In this document: in pieces, positions 11,222 through 21,299 of the stretch | Numbering within the stretch: the first letter of the stretch is position 1 | Layout of the letters: the number at the start of each line of letters is the position of its first letter | Source of the DNA: Dryocosmus kuriphilus | Taxonomy: Eukaryota > Arthropoda > Insecta > Hymenoptera > Cynipidae | Direction: 5' to 3' | DNA: 64,000 nt | Assembly (NCBI GenBank): GCA_038277395.1 | Contig: CM076190.1 | Span: 191,396,001-191,460,000 of the forward strand | The notes under the pieces: generated by a model | The model's input: the letters and a program-made list of their open reading frames with translations, nothing else | What the model was told of the DNA's origin: nothing | The model's database searches: none | Position numbers and translations under genes: made by a program

Positions 11222-12649
11222 TATATATGCTACCGAGTTCCCTTGAAGTTGCTACACTGTTTTAGTAGGCGCGTACACTGTTTTAAGTGTACTTATTAAT
11301 TCTTCTATCTAGTTAAATGTGTAAACGTAAATGAATTTTCTTGCATCTCCTGAAGTTTCAGAATATATTAGTTTTACGAAGTTTGCCTCGTTCTCAGCGT
11401 TAGGGACCGCAGATTTTGCCTCACAACAGGATTCTATAAAGTCTGAAATGGGGACGTTATTTGTTCCGCCAAATAAAGGAACGAGCACGAGTGCATCCCG
11501 AAGTCACACTTGTTGTCTATTTTGGACTTTACTAGTCGTTTTCGTTTCCTGAATTTCTGAATCTAATTTTGAGTTAAATGAAACTGAATTTCTTCTTTCT
11601 GCTTTTGTAAATCTTATTTTCGATATAATGTGTTCAAATTTATTTTGAATATCAACGTCGTTTGTTTTGATTCCTGAATCAATTTCTTTAGAAAAATGTG
11701 TTGCTTGTTCTTCCGAGGATTTTAGTGAATTATTTTGCGAATCGGAAAATGAGTTAGAAATTTCAGAGATTTTTCTGCTGAATTGTCTGAGTGTTTTACG
11801 GGATTTATTTCTGTTACCTTTTCTAATTCTACTAGAATTCGCTCTTGAGTTTGTACTTGTGTCTCTTCGTGTTTCGTGAAGAAGGCTATCGTTTCCTGAC
11901 GCATCGTCTTGAAAGATCGTCGAGTTTGAGGCGAAAATAGCACTAGTATCTTTTAGTCTTTGAATTATCGGTGAATCTTGTTTCTCCGAGGATTCTTCAT
12001 TAAGATTTAAGGTTTTTCTTGATCGCGAGGGAAGTGTTTGAGTATTTTCTATAACCTGTGTTAACACGGGATCGTTTTGTGACTGACCTTGTGACTATAT
12101 ATGCTAAACATGGCCACATAGAAAAGTAAATATCATAATATCATAAGTACAGACAAGTGAACATCATTATCGTTCAAAGAGAGAGAAATGAGTATCATGT
12201 AGATAGAAGAAAGGTATTTGGGGTATAATATTTTGCAGTGATTTTTTTTTTAATTCACTGACTGAGAAAGGTATGCTTTAAAATAGATCCACTTTTTATT
12301 ATTATAGGTTTCCTTTTAACCGTTTCTGATCTTCCTTTGGCACGAAAGGTTTGGCCTTAACAAACAAAGTGTCAAACAACTTGCGAGATTCATTATCGTT
12401 TTTTATTTCTGTGATTTGTAAATAAGAATTCAGGAGTTCTGGCTTAATGTACACAATATCCGTTTGGATTTTTTTCAGTTCCTAACAGTATAGAATTTGA
12501 GGTTGAAAGGCAAAATTTCAGAATTTAGATTCACTATTTTATTAAAAACTTTTCTAGTCTTTTTGCCTCCTCGTGACTGATTTTACGCTTATTACATTTC
12601 TCAATAAAATTCCTTTAATATGAAATATATGGCATAGGTAAATTTGGGA

Positions 12650-12835
12650 AGAATGTTTCGCTGCAAAGCACCAACAGGATGGTTCGCTGCATAGCGTAAG
12701 AAATATAGGTCATATTTGGAGGATATTGGAAATATATTTCGGAATAATTGGAATGAATGTTTCACTACAGAGCGCAAACTTGATGCTTCGTTACAGAGCG
12801 CAAGCAGGATAGGTAAGATTTGCTAGATTTTGCAA
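12650..12835. repeat. Degenerate tandem repeat hosting the tRNA-array insertion
   Basis: The phrases AATGTTTCxCTxCAxAGCGCA and ATATTTyGGAATxATTGGAATGAATG recur at ~12650, ~12735-12770 and beyond. After the 12.85-14.44 kb insertion the same phrase resumes (14443 onward, ATATTTTGGAATATTTGG), so this block was the insertion target. Confidence 0.6.
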
Positions 12836-12849
12836 ATATATTTTGGAAT
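12836..12849. repeat. Left direct repeat (candidate TSD) of tRNA array A
   Basis: ATATATTTTGGAAT, identical to 14443-14456. The flanking host repeat continues on both sides, as expected for a target-site duplication. Confidence 0.6.
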
Positions 12850-13044
12850 GAATTTTGTATTTTTGTGCCGTTTTCCTATATATACTTGAGTTATTTTTGG
12901 CCTTTACGGCATTGATTCTACTTATTAATCTCACAGGGGAATATCATTTTAACAGTTGTCTGTGATATCGACACTCTTGTAAGTTAAATTTTTAAATTTT
13001 GAATCTTTCCAAGTAATACTTGAAAAATATGTTTCAAAAATATT

Positions 13045-13116
13045 ACTGCGACCCGGATTTGAACCGACACCCCTTCTATTCATTAGAAGTGCTTTAACCA
13101 ATTCAGCTATCACAGC
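13045..13116 (-). ncRNA. tRNA-like module A1 (minus strand)
   Basis: A 72-nt module with acceptor halves GCTGTGA/TCGCAGT (two G-U pairs), box A TAGCTGAATTGG, box B GGTTCAAATCC and a T5 run six bases after its 3' end. The anticodon stem is CTTCT/AGAAG. The loop lacks the usual U33, so translation use is doubtful. It belongs to the inverted half of the array. Confidence 0.6.
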
Positions 13117-13497
13117 CCACAGTGAAAATTTTTGGAACTTGTATTTCGTCAACAGATGTACAGTTAACATATCTTCGATGTTCTGAAGGATTTTTTGGCC
13201 AGTTGTTCCAGATTGCATTTTGTATTTTTGTGCCGTTTAACTATATATACCTGAGTTATTTTTGGCCCTTACGGCATTGATTCTACTTATTAATCTCACA
13301 GAGGAATATCATTTTAACAGATATCTGTTATATCGAAACTGTTGTAAGTTAAATTTTTAAATTTTTAATTTTTTCAAGTAATACAAAGATACAAAATTCA
13401 GTCTAGAACAACTGTCCAAAAAATCCTTCAGAACATCGAAGATATGTTAACTGTACATCTGTTGACAAAATACAAGTTCCAAAAATTTTCACTGTGG

Positions 13498-13569
13498 GCT
13501 GCGATAGCTGAATTGCTTAAAGCACTGCTCATGAATAGAAGGGGTGTCGGTTCAACTCCGGCTCGCAGT
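13498..13569 (+). ncRNA. tRNA-like module A2
   Basis: Same 72-nt fold: acceptor GCTGCGA/TCGCAGT. It is degenerate: the D-loop GG is GC, the anticodon stem has a mismatch (CTGCT/AGAAG), and box B reads GGTTCAACTCC. A T5 run follows. Confidence 0.55.
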
Positions 13570-13846
13570 AATATTTTTGGAACATATTTTTCAAGTATTA
13601 ATTGAAAAAATTTAACTTACAAGTGTGTCGATATAACAGATATCTGTTAAAATGATATTCGCCTGTGAGATTAATAAGTAGAATCAATGCCGTAAAGGCC
13701 AAAATAACTCAAGTATATATAGTAAAACGGCACAAAAATACAAAATTCAATCTGGAACAACTGGCCAAAAAATCCTTCAGAACATCGAAGATATGTTAAC
13801 TGTACATCTGTTGACGAAATACAAGTTCCAAAAATTTTCACTGTAA

Positions 13847-13918
13847 GCTGCGATAGCTGAATTGGTTAGAGCACTTCTCATGAATAGAAGGGGTGCTGGT
13901 TCAAATCCGGCTCGCAGT
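13847..13918 (+). ncRNA. tRNA-like module A3 (best preserved)
   Basis: The cloverleaf can be drawn in full: acceptor 7 bp (GCTGCGA/TCGCAGT with one G-U), D arm with 3 bp, anticodon stem CTTCT/AGAAG with the 7-nt loop CATGAAT, a 4-nt variable loop, and T arm GCTGG/CCGGC. Box A (TAGCTGAATTGG) and box B (GGTTCAAATCC) match Pol III promoter consensus and a T5 terminator-like run follows six bases after the end. Position 33 is A rather than U; by position the anticodon would be TGA. It is more likely a tRNA-derived module than a working tRNA. Confidence 0.65.
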
Positions 13919-14208
13919 AATATTTTTGGAACATATTTTTCAAGTATTACTTGAAAAAATTCAAAATTTAAAAATCTAACTTACAAGAGTGTCGATATAA
14001 CAGATATCTGTTAAAATGATATTCCCCTGTGAGATTAATAAGTATAATCGATGCCGTAAAGGCAAAAAATAACTCAAGTATACATAGTAAAACGGCACAA
14101 AAATACAAAATTCAATCTAGAACTAGCCAAAAAATCCTTCAGAACATCGAATATATGTTGACTGTACATCCGTTGACAGAATACAAGTTCCAAACGTTTT
14201 CACTGTGG

Positions 14209-14280
14209 GCTGCGATAGCTGTATTGGTTAAAGCACGTCTCATGAATAGAAGGGGTGTCGGTTCAAATCCGGCTCGCAGT
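14209..14280 (+). ncRNA. tRNA-like module A4
   Basis: Same module, with acceptor GCTGCGA/TCGCAGT, box A with one change (TAGCTGTATTGG), box B GGTTCAAATCC, and anticodon stem CGTCT/AGAAG with one mismatch. A T5 run follows. Confidence 0.6.
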
Positions 14281-14442
14281 AATATTTTTGGAACATATTT
14301 TTCAAGTATTACTTGAAAAAATTCAAAATTTATAATTTAACTTACAAGAGTGTCGATATAACAGATATCTGTTAAAATGATATTCCCCTGTGAGATTAAT
14401 AAGTAGAATCAATGCCGTAAAGGCCAAAAATAACTCAAGTAT

Positions 14443-14456
14443 ATATATTTTGGAAT
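14443..14456. repeat. Right direct repeat (candidate TSD) of tRNA array A
   Basis: ATATATTTTGGAAT, identical to 12836-12849. It partly overlaps the A/T-rich end of the last unit, so the exact border is uncertain by a few bases. Confidence 0.6.
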
Positions 14457-14681
14457 ATTTGGAATGAATGTTTTGCCAAAAATGTAAATGAAAAAATTTT
14501 TAATCCAAAAAGTGAAAAAATAAGAGAAAAAGTTGTGAATTTTTGTGTACTGTTGGTTTATGGTTTTACGCCCCTAATGCACCAACTTTAATGATGTACG
14601 TTACGTCCAAGAAGGCGCACTCCACACAATTAATGGTTTATTTTCAAAAGATTCCTCGTGGAAAGGAACGAGGCGTGTGTG

Positions 14682-15984
14682 CACCGAACTGATGTTGTGG
14701 GGAGCGGAGTTGTTGTAGTACCGGGTTTTTGCCGGTAGGTGCGTGTAGAGGCACTTTTCACCAGTTAGTATGCCAACTGCTATCACTGTGTAAGGTTGCA
14801 TTTGGTGTGTGTAATTTTTTTTGTGACTGTTGCTTTGCGCGCTCGTCGTTTTTTGTGATGGTTGATTTTCGTGATCAGCGTGCCAACGCGAGGTTTTGCT
14901 TCCTGCTCGGGAAAACGGGCACAGAAGCTCTTCAAATGTTAAAAACGGCCTACAAGGATGATGCTATGGGAAAAACTCAAGTGTTCGAGTGGTTTTCTCG
15001 TTTTAAAAGTGGGGAAATGTCAATTGACGATCAACCTCGCTCTGGACGTCCTCTGACGGCCCGAACCGACGAAAATGTTGAAAAAATTCGTGAAATCATC
15101 CTGGAAGATCGACGAAGGACCATCGAAGAAGTTGTGGAGAAATCTGGCGTGAGTTGGAGTTCAGTACAGAGAATTCTAGGTGAAGATTTAGGGATGAGAA
15201 GGGTGGCTGCAAAATGTGTTCCTCGACTGCTGACTGCAGAGCAAAAACAAGGCCGCGTGCAAGCATGCTCTGCTTTGAAGGAGGAATTCCAAAATGATCC
15301 AAACTTTTTTTCCAAGGTCATAACAGGTGACGAATCGTGGTGTTATGGATACGATCCTGAAACTAAGCAACAGTTAAGTCAATGGAAGACTCAAAATTCG
15401 CCTCGCCCTAAAAAAGCTCGTCAGGTGAGGTCAAACATTAAGACGATGCTCATTTGTTTTTTCGATGTGAGAGGAGTCGTCCATTCAGAATTTGTTCCAC
15501 CGGGTCAGTCAGTTAATCAGGCATTTACCTGGAAGTCTTGAAAAGGTTTCGCAACAGTTTACGACGGAAAAGGCCTGATTTGTGGCAGTCGGGGGACTGG
15601 TTTTTCCACCACGACAACGCCCCTGCTCACACAGCTCTTTCTGTGCGCCGATTTTTGACCAAAAATAGCATGGCCACTGTTCCTCACCCACCCTATTCAC
15701 CCGATTTAGCCCCCTGTGACTTTTTTTTATTCCCCCGAATGAAAAGGGACATGAAAGGAAAGCGTTTTGCGGACGTAGCTGAAGTGCAGGAAAAAACGAC
15801 GGAGGTGCTGTCAAGCATCACAAAAGAGGAATTTAAAAAATGTTTCGAACAATGGAATAAAAGATTAGATAAGTGTATTGTCTCCAATGGAGAGTACTTT
15901 GAAGGAGATTAAATGTTTTTTGTAGAAAAATCAAAATAATAACTTTGTACAAAAGTAGTTCAGTTTCTTTTGGGTAGGCCCTCG
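14682..15984 (+). mobile_element. Mariner copy 2, 5' TIR missing
   Basis: Sequence identity to copy 1 begins abruptly at 14682 (CACCGAACTGATG), so the outer ~20 bp of the left TIR are gone; the right end is complete (GTAGGCCCTCG followed by TA at 15985-15986). The body is very close to copy 1, with about 15-20 residue changes. Without the left TIR it should be immobile. Confidence 0.9.
14858..15912 (+). pseudogene. Mariner transposase copy 2, frameshifted
   Basis: It starts at the same Met as copy 1. The frame is intact through the first catalytic Asp (GDESW) up to about 15525, where one T is missing from the TTTT of GCATTTTACC. The frame then runs to a stop at 15541, and the remainder (second and third Asp: HHDNAPAH, YSPDLAPCD) continues in another frame, 15538-15912. 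This single-base deletion is the only disabling lesion I see in the coding part. Confidence 0.9.
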
Positions 15985-15986
15985 TA

Positions 15987-16690
15987 CTTGTTTAGGGGTC
16001 GTTCATGGGTCGACTTCTCGATCCGGGGATTAAGGTTGACGGCTTGGACTGCTGATTTAGAGCTGATGATTTAAGCTGCTGCCTTCAAGAACTTAACTGA
16101 TTCTGTTGGGCGATGTTCCCATATTCATCTGCCACGCCCTTCCTTAGTTTCCAAAAAGAGTGCGTGGTTTTCAGAACCAGGATTAAGCCAAAAGCCAAAT
16201 CACCATGTAGAAGAGACCGCGTGATTGCTCATGAAGATAGTAGGAAAGGTCCAAGTATCCAATCACTATATAGGATTTTAGAGATGTACATATATGGTAG
16301 ATTAGGCAGGTACCTAAATCTACTGTTATCCCTTCTTAGAGTTAAGGGGAAGAATAGTGTTGAGGGCAGAGGGAGGTCTGCTCAATTTGCTATGCTCAAT
16401 CGGTGTTGAAATCTAGAGATATGCCAATATATGGGAGATGAGATAGTAATCAAACGTACTGCTTATCGATCTTTATATGTAAGAGGGTGGTGTAGAGTTG
16501 GCTGTAGGAGGCGGATCTAAGTCAATCAATGTTGATTAGTAGACGGTATGATCATATACTGGAGATGACGCAGTAGTCAAGTGCACTAGTTAATCTTTCT
16601 TAGAATTAGGGGGAAAGGTAGTGTTCGTGACAGAGGTAGATCTAGTTTGTGCAGATATGCACGTGCTTTCTATTACGACGCGCCCGTATC
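15987..16690. repeat. Degenerate repeats, no gene
   Basis: Phrases like TTCTTAGAxTTAxGGGGAA, GGTAGTGTT and ACAGAGGTAGATCTAG recur at ~16320-16390 and ~16595-16640, and a weaker copy lies near 16490. The unit is ~120-270 bp and strongly diverged. The 98-residue frame at 16113-16409 has no features of a real protein. Confidence 0.4.
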
Positions 16691-16694
16691 CTTT

Positions 16695-17430
16695 ATTATT
16701 TATGATCTTGTGCCAGTTTTTTTAATTCGGGCAGAAGATGAGGATTTACTAGAGTATTCTAATTTAGACAGTTAGCTGCGGTGTCAAACTTATGGAAATT
16801 ACTGCGAGGAATCCTCCGAATCTTTCTCAATTTAGCTTACGCTGCGTATAGACGTAAGGGTTGTATTTTCTATTGACAATATAGTAGCATTTTTGTGCAA
16901 GAGGGATGAATTTTTAACAAAAAGAACTGATGATATTATTAAAAAAATATTGATTTGTGGCGAAAGTTCCCTAAAATAACATCATATGGCTTAAACTTAT
17001 TAGTACGAAAGTATATAGGGTCATTGAAAAAACTCGTTAATAAAAAAAATAGCTATTTTCTTCTTTTAGGGTCATCTCCGCGACCAAGGCGGCGTAGAGG
17101 TAATTAAAACGTTATTTAAAATACAATAAACATAAACTTTATTTATTAATAAGATAAACAGAAATCTAGGATATAGAACTTTGATGACGTTAATGGAGGT
17201 CAATAAAATGACTCAATTAATGAAACCCTACAGAAAACATTCTTTATGATCTTGTGCCAGCTTCTTTAATTCGGGCACAAGATGAGGATCTATTAGAACA
17301 TTCCAATTTAGGCAATCAGCTGCGGTGTCCACGTTATTGATATTAACGTGAGGACTCCTCCGAATTTTTCTAAATTTATTCTACATTGCGTATAGACGAA
17401 AGGAATGCATTTTCTATTGATTCCTTTGTT
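16695..17430. repeat. Duplicated ~185-bp segment in the microexon region
   Basis: Positions 16695-16880 and 17240-17430 are ~80% identical (shared TATGATCTTGTGCCAG, AATTCGGGCA, TGCGTATAGACG). Both strands can be read for ~30 residues (plus: LYDLVPASLIRAQDEDLLEH; minus: TAADCLNWNVLIDPHLVPEL), so a former exon is possible. The first copy has stops in the plus reading. Candidate microexon 1 lies between the two copies, so the duplication includes the host intron unit. Confidence 0.45.
17070..17099 (+). CDS. Candidate microexon 1 (30 nt) of the host gene
   Basis: A GC-rich 30-nt island between a pyrimidine-rich acceptor (TTCTTCTTTTAG) and a GTAATT donor in AT-rich DNA. In the phase shared by all five microexons it encodes SSPRPRRRR plus a split codon at each end; the +2 reading has a stop. 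The flanks (ATGGCTTAAACTTA...AGTACGAAAGTA upstream, AATTAAAACGTTATTTAAAA downstream) recur around the other four, so the intron-exon unit has been duplicated. Length divisible by three makes inclusion or skipping frame-neutral. There is no transcript evidence; the call rests on splice sites, phase and recurrence. Confidence 0.5.
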
Positions 17431-18285
17431 ATGCGTAGAAATTATGATAGGATTATTAATATGATATGGATCCGTGTATTCTTAGATGTTCATTAAAGCA
17501 TGAGTCACATATTGACGTTTTTTGAATAGAGAACCGCTATTGCTTGGTGTTTATGATTTAACATAAAATGTCGTAAACAAGATTTGTAAATGACAGTATT
17601 GAACTGCAGGCGTAATGTAGTTGCTTAAAAATTAGATGGGCCCGTAGTAATAAATGTGAGTTATATTTATTGGTTCGTGTTGGTTCTCAGGCTAAGAATA
17701 AAAAGTCCTTAGAAATATCAGAGGTGTGTACTTTTGAGAAATGCGTGTTATGCCAGATGCTACAGTTATATAATTTTTTTGACCTTAATATAATTGTATA
17801 ACGATATACAAATATTTTTAATAGTTTAGTGTATATTGTAGTCGCGGGAAATGAAAATAATATCTTCAAAAAAGTATTTAATTGTTACTAATGCATTCTT
17901 TTTGTTGTTGTGTAAAATATTTGTTTGTAAGAATAGCAATTGCTTAGTTTCGAGAATATTTCCCTACTGACTTCGTTACTGGATGAAATATTGCACTTTC
18001 AACCAAATAATTAAGTTTTCGAGCAAAAAAAATTCAATTTTTAAGAAGTTAGTTTTCAACGGGATAGTTTAATTTCTGAGTACCATTTTCTAACAAAATA
18101 GTTGAATTTTCACGCAAAAAAGTATAATTTTTACCAAAAATGACTGATGATTTTGGTACAAAAATATTAATTTTGGGCAAAAATTCCCTAACATAACCTC
18201 AAATGGCTTAAGCTTCAAAGCAAAAGAGTAGAATTTGTTTCGTTGCAAAAATTCGTTAATAAAAAACGCTATTTTTTTCTTTCAG

Positions 18286-18315
18286 GATCACCTTCTCCAC
18301 CAAGTGGGAGCAGAG
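18286..18315 (+). CDS. Candidate microexon 2 (30 nt)
   Basis: Acceptor TTTTTTTCTTTCAG, donor GTAATT. In the shared phase it encodes SPSPPSGSR. It lies 1216 bp after microexon 1 in a second copy of the same intron unit. It is less basic and more Pro/Ser-rich than microexons 1 and 4. Confidence 0.5.
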
Positions 18316-18319
18316 GTAA

Positions 18320-19185
18320 TTAAAACGTTATCTAAAATACAATATAAAATAGAAAGTAGTTTATTAATAAAATAATCATAAATACAGGACTTAAAGCTTT
18401 GAAAACCTTACAGAGGGGCAATATTTGGAACAAATTAATGAAACCCCATACAAAAACATATATTCTTGGTCAGAAAATTCTTTCATAGCACGTATGTGGA
18501 AACTTTGATTTTCCGCGTCTCCTCAGACTCCGAAAAGTAGCCGATTTCTTTTGGTTCTCACTTTCCACCACATCTAATGTAACCCAAAGAATATTGTACT
18601 GAAACGTATCTAGCACTAGGGGCCCGGCTTGAATTAATCGTGGTTTTCTAACCGCACTCTGTCACACGAAAATCGAATTCCCCAGACTCACTATGAAAAG
18701 TTGTCTTTAAAAATTTTGCTTTAAGTCAACTTTTAAATTTTCGCTCAACCATTCTCCAAAACCAGTTAAAAAATTTTGATTAAAAATTAACTACTTTGTT
18801 GAAAATGTGATTTTTTAAATCGAATATGCAAAAAAGACTTCTAGTGTTTTGGAAATGTCCTTTCGTGTACTTTAAGATATTTGATTATTTGGAATTTTGA
18901 CCTCTCTTTTGGATAGTTATGGATATTGTTAAGAATTACCATTTTCTTGAAAAATAATATTTTCTGGTTGAAATTTCAAATATTTTCGGTCAAATTAAAT
19001 TTTTTTTATTGAAAAATTTAGTTGTTTCATTCTTGCTTGAGAAATAATATTTTGGGTGGAATTTCAACTATTTTTTTGTTCTGGAACTTCAGAATTTTGT
19101 GGAGAATTAATATTTTTTGGAAAAATCTGTTTTTTATTAAAAAGTCAACTATTTTTTTTCTAAATTAATTCCCTGTCATTCAAAT
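18320..19185. other. AT-rich intron-like DNA
   Basis: Low-complexity sequence dominated by degenerate phrases such as TTGAAAATTCAACTATTTT. The same texture fills 27.55-29.7, 38.5-40.8 and 47.9-49.7 kb, around the other microexons. There are no open frames or RNA genes. Confidence 0.5.
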
Positions 19186-21094
19186 TGATACCACCAGATT
19201 TTCCTGTCCAGAGCATAGGTTCTGTTAAAATAGTGTCTGGACAGGAGAATCGGGGACAATGTAAAATCCCGAGAATCGATCAATCAACCGCGCGTGCGGC
19301 CAAGGCCGAGCCAAGCGCCAGTGGTAGTTGGCATTCGGATAGTAATGAAAAGATTCAATAGGAAAGAGGATTGCGCGAAACAGCATGGATGTAATATTTT
19401 TTGAATTTGCTGTAATTTCTTCTGATGTGAGGTTATGTGATGTTATGTGTCAAAAGGTTTCAAAAAGATTGTGAAAAAATTTTGATTGGCAAATTAATTT
19501 TGCGTTCGATCGAAGAAAGTGTGTATTGAAAGGGTGTTCTGCGAGGCAAGTACGTGATAAACAGGCCATAGGTCATCCGTTCCCAAAACGTGGAACGTTA
19601 TGGATATATATGACTGCTCAGGAGTTCAACGTACAACGTCGTCCGAGTCCCATCATTACGGATCTCCGTCAATTAGTAGCATTCGTGAGTGCAGCAACCT
19701 ACCGGTCCATCTGTCGCTCACGGACCGCCCGAGCGAGCGTTCTTATCGAAACCACTGCAACGAAACTGTCCATCACGTCCAATTAATAAAAAGTTTGAGA
19801 AAGGGATCTAGAATTCCATTCTTCCCATCAACCTCCGAATCCTCTCATTTGCTTTCCATTCGAAAGGCCGACTCAATGCCAACGAAACCTAGTACGATTG
19901 GGCGTGACGACGCCCGCCTTTACTCATAAAGGCTTGCTCCACCATCACACTCCGTAAGTGCAACTTTTGAGTTCCTTTCATAAGTGCAGTACGGGATAAC
20001 GAAAATAGCCGGGTCCCCTTCTCGGGCAGAAAGGACCTCTCATTCCTTAAAAATAACTGAGCCGCCTTCCCGGACAGAAAGGATCTCTCCTTTCTTAAAG
20101 TTAACCGGGTCGCTTTGCAGTAATGATAGGACTTCTCATTTCTTAAAAATATCCGGGTCATTTTCTTGGAGACAAAGGACCTCTCATTCCTTAAAAATAA
20201 CCAGCTCGCTTTCTCCACCAGAAAGGACTTCACATCTTTTAAAAAACGACCGGGTCGCTTTCTCGGATAAAAATGAACTCTCCTTTCTTGAATATAAACG
20301 TGTCGCTTTCTCGAACCGAAAGGACGTCTCATTTCTTAAAAATAATGGGGTCGCTTTCGCGGACAGAAAGGACATCTCATCTTTAAAAAAAAAAAAATCG
20401 GTTCGCCTTCTCGGACAGAAAGGATCTGTCATTGCTTAAAAATTACAGGGTCGCTTTCTCCGTCAGACAGCGCCCCACATATTTAAAAAAAAACCGGGCG
20501 CTTTCACGGACAAAATGACCTCTGCTTTCTTAAAGATAAACATATCGCTTTCTCGGAACGAATGTTCCTCTCGTTTCCTAAAATAACCGGGTTGCTTTCC
20601 CGTACAGAAAGGACCCTTCATTCCTTAAAAATAACGGGGCCGCTTTCTCCGCCAGAAAGGACCTCACATCTTTTAAGAGATAAACGTGTCGCTTTCCCGG
20701 ACAGGAAGAACCTCTCAATTCTTAAAAATAACCGGGTCGCTCTCTCTGCCAGTAACGACCTCACATCTTTTAAAATATAACCAGGTCACTTTCTCGCGCA
20801 GAAAGGACCTCTCGTCTCTTAAAATAAATCGGTTCGCTTCCCCTTCGGGAGGACCTCTCGGCGTTTAAAAATAAGCCGGTCGGTTTCTCGGACAAGAAGG
20901 TCCTCCTGCCTTTTAAAAAGAAACCTCTCACCCCCTTGACAGTTCAGTAAACCTCTTTCTCTAGCCCTTTAATAAAATACTGGTTCTTATTTGTAACAAA
21001 TTTTTCCAAATTACTCTGTTCTCCTTAGATTCTTTAAAATTGTTTTATCACCCCTACGTTTAGAATAGATCTAAAAATCATGCTGCTGGTAACA
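19186..21094 (+). repeat. 5' LTR of retrotransposon B
   Basis: Matches 26445-27544 over TGTCCAGAGCATA...GGACAGGAGAATCGGGG, CATCAACCTCCGAATCCTCT and the tail AATAGATCTA...GTAACA. It contains the expanded ~46-bp minisatellite at 20000-20925. Confidence 0.9.
20000..20925. repeat. LTR-internal minisatellite, ~46-bp unit, ~20 copies
   Basis: The unit is roughly AACCGGGTCGCTTTCTCGG followed by ACAGAAAGGACCTCTCATTC and CTTAAAAAT. Copies vary at many positions and the unit stays open in several frames, which explains the ~150-residue frames seen on both strands here. The 3' LTR holds only about seven copies. Confidence 0.9.
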
Positions 21095-21100
21095 ATTTTT

Positions 21101-21118
21101 TGGCGCCCAAAGTGAGGC
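21101..21118 (+). other. Primer-binding site of retrotransposon B
   Basis: TGGCGCCCAAAGTGAGGC lies six bases after the LTR end. It resembles the TGGCGCCCAAC-type tRNA-complementary PBS of Ty3/gypsy elements. Confidence 0.75.
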
Positions 21119-21299
21119 ATCCTCTTGCTTTCAATCATTTTTTCTTTCGTCGCTAAGCCAAGAATATAGAAAGAACGGGGTCTGGTATTGTTATAATGCC
21201 ACGATCCCATAACAAAGACTAGCTAATATGGGTACAGTTTTCTCTTCCAATTTTTACGCCGACGACTGACCGCACTCCGACCCAGAGGACACAGAGAAG

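Larger units (their letters stand above)
8949..12067 (-). pseudogene. gag of gypsy element A, interrupted by mariner
   Basis: The N-terminal portion (11504-12067, 187 residues, Ser/Asn/Lys-rich) is followed, with frame changes, by a capsid-like stretch at 11330-11500 (FGGTNNVPISDFIESC read on the minus strand). The mariner then interrupts. Gag resumes at ~9895 (IDQFIRGLRTELQ at ~9760-9800) and leads to a zinc knuckle at ~9570 reading CQFCGKSGHVASVY, in which the last Cys of the CCHC pattern is replaced by Tyr. The C-terminus is Gln-rich (around 9010-9060) and stops at 8949. Removing the mariner and one TA would rejoin the two halves, which shows the insertion order. Confidence 0.65.
7380..12110 (-). 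mobile_element. Ty3/gypsy-type retroelement A, RT-less, split by mariner
   Basis: Reading from ~12.07 kb down to ~7.68 kb on the minus strand the order is gag, protease, integrase. The mariner at 9899-11221 sits inside gag and duplicates TA. Protease passes directly into the integrase zinc-binding region near 8460, so RT and RNase H are missing. I could not identify LTRs: 7040-7670 and 12070-12640 are AT-rich and show no clear direct repeat. The outer limits are approximate. The element is non-functional as it stands. Confidence 0.7.
12850..14442. mobile_element. tRNA-bearing inverted tandem array A
   Basis: The block is built from ~350-360-bp units. From 12850 to ~13385 they read on the minus strand; from ~13388 to 14442 on the plus strand. 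The unit contains, in its own orientation, a leader (ACAAGTTCCAAAAATTTTCAC), a 72-nt tRNA-like module, a T-run, a spacer with GATATCTGTTAAAATGATATT, and a segment with CAATGCCGTAAAGGC, and then the next leader. tRNA modules start at 13498, 13847 and 14209 (spacing 349 and 362) on the plus strand and at 13116 on the minus strand. The block is flanked by a 14-bp direct repeat. No protein is encoded. The 89- and 95-residue frames over it are incidental. Confidence 0.7.

Noticed and set aside
13045..14280. Working tRNA genes
   Set aside because: Position 33 of the anticodon loop is not U and stems vary between copies; I keep them as tRNA-like modules.
12949..14316. 89- and 95-residue frames over the tRNA array
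   Set aside because: They run through the tRNA-like modules and repeat units and are not conserved between units.
19889..20868. Open frames of ~60-150 residues on both strands
   Set aside because: They are read through the ~46-bp LTR minisatellite; a repeat without stops gives frames on both strands, and the copies vary without codon pattern.
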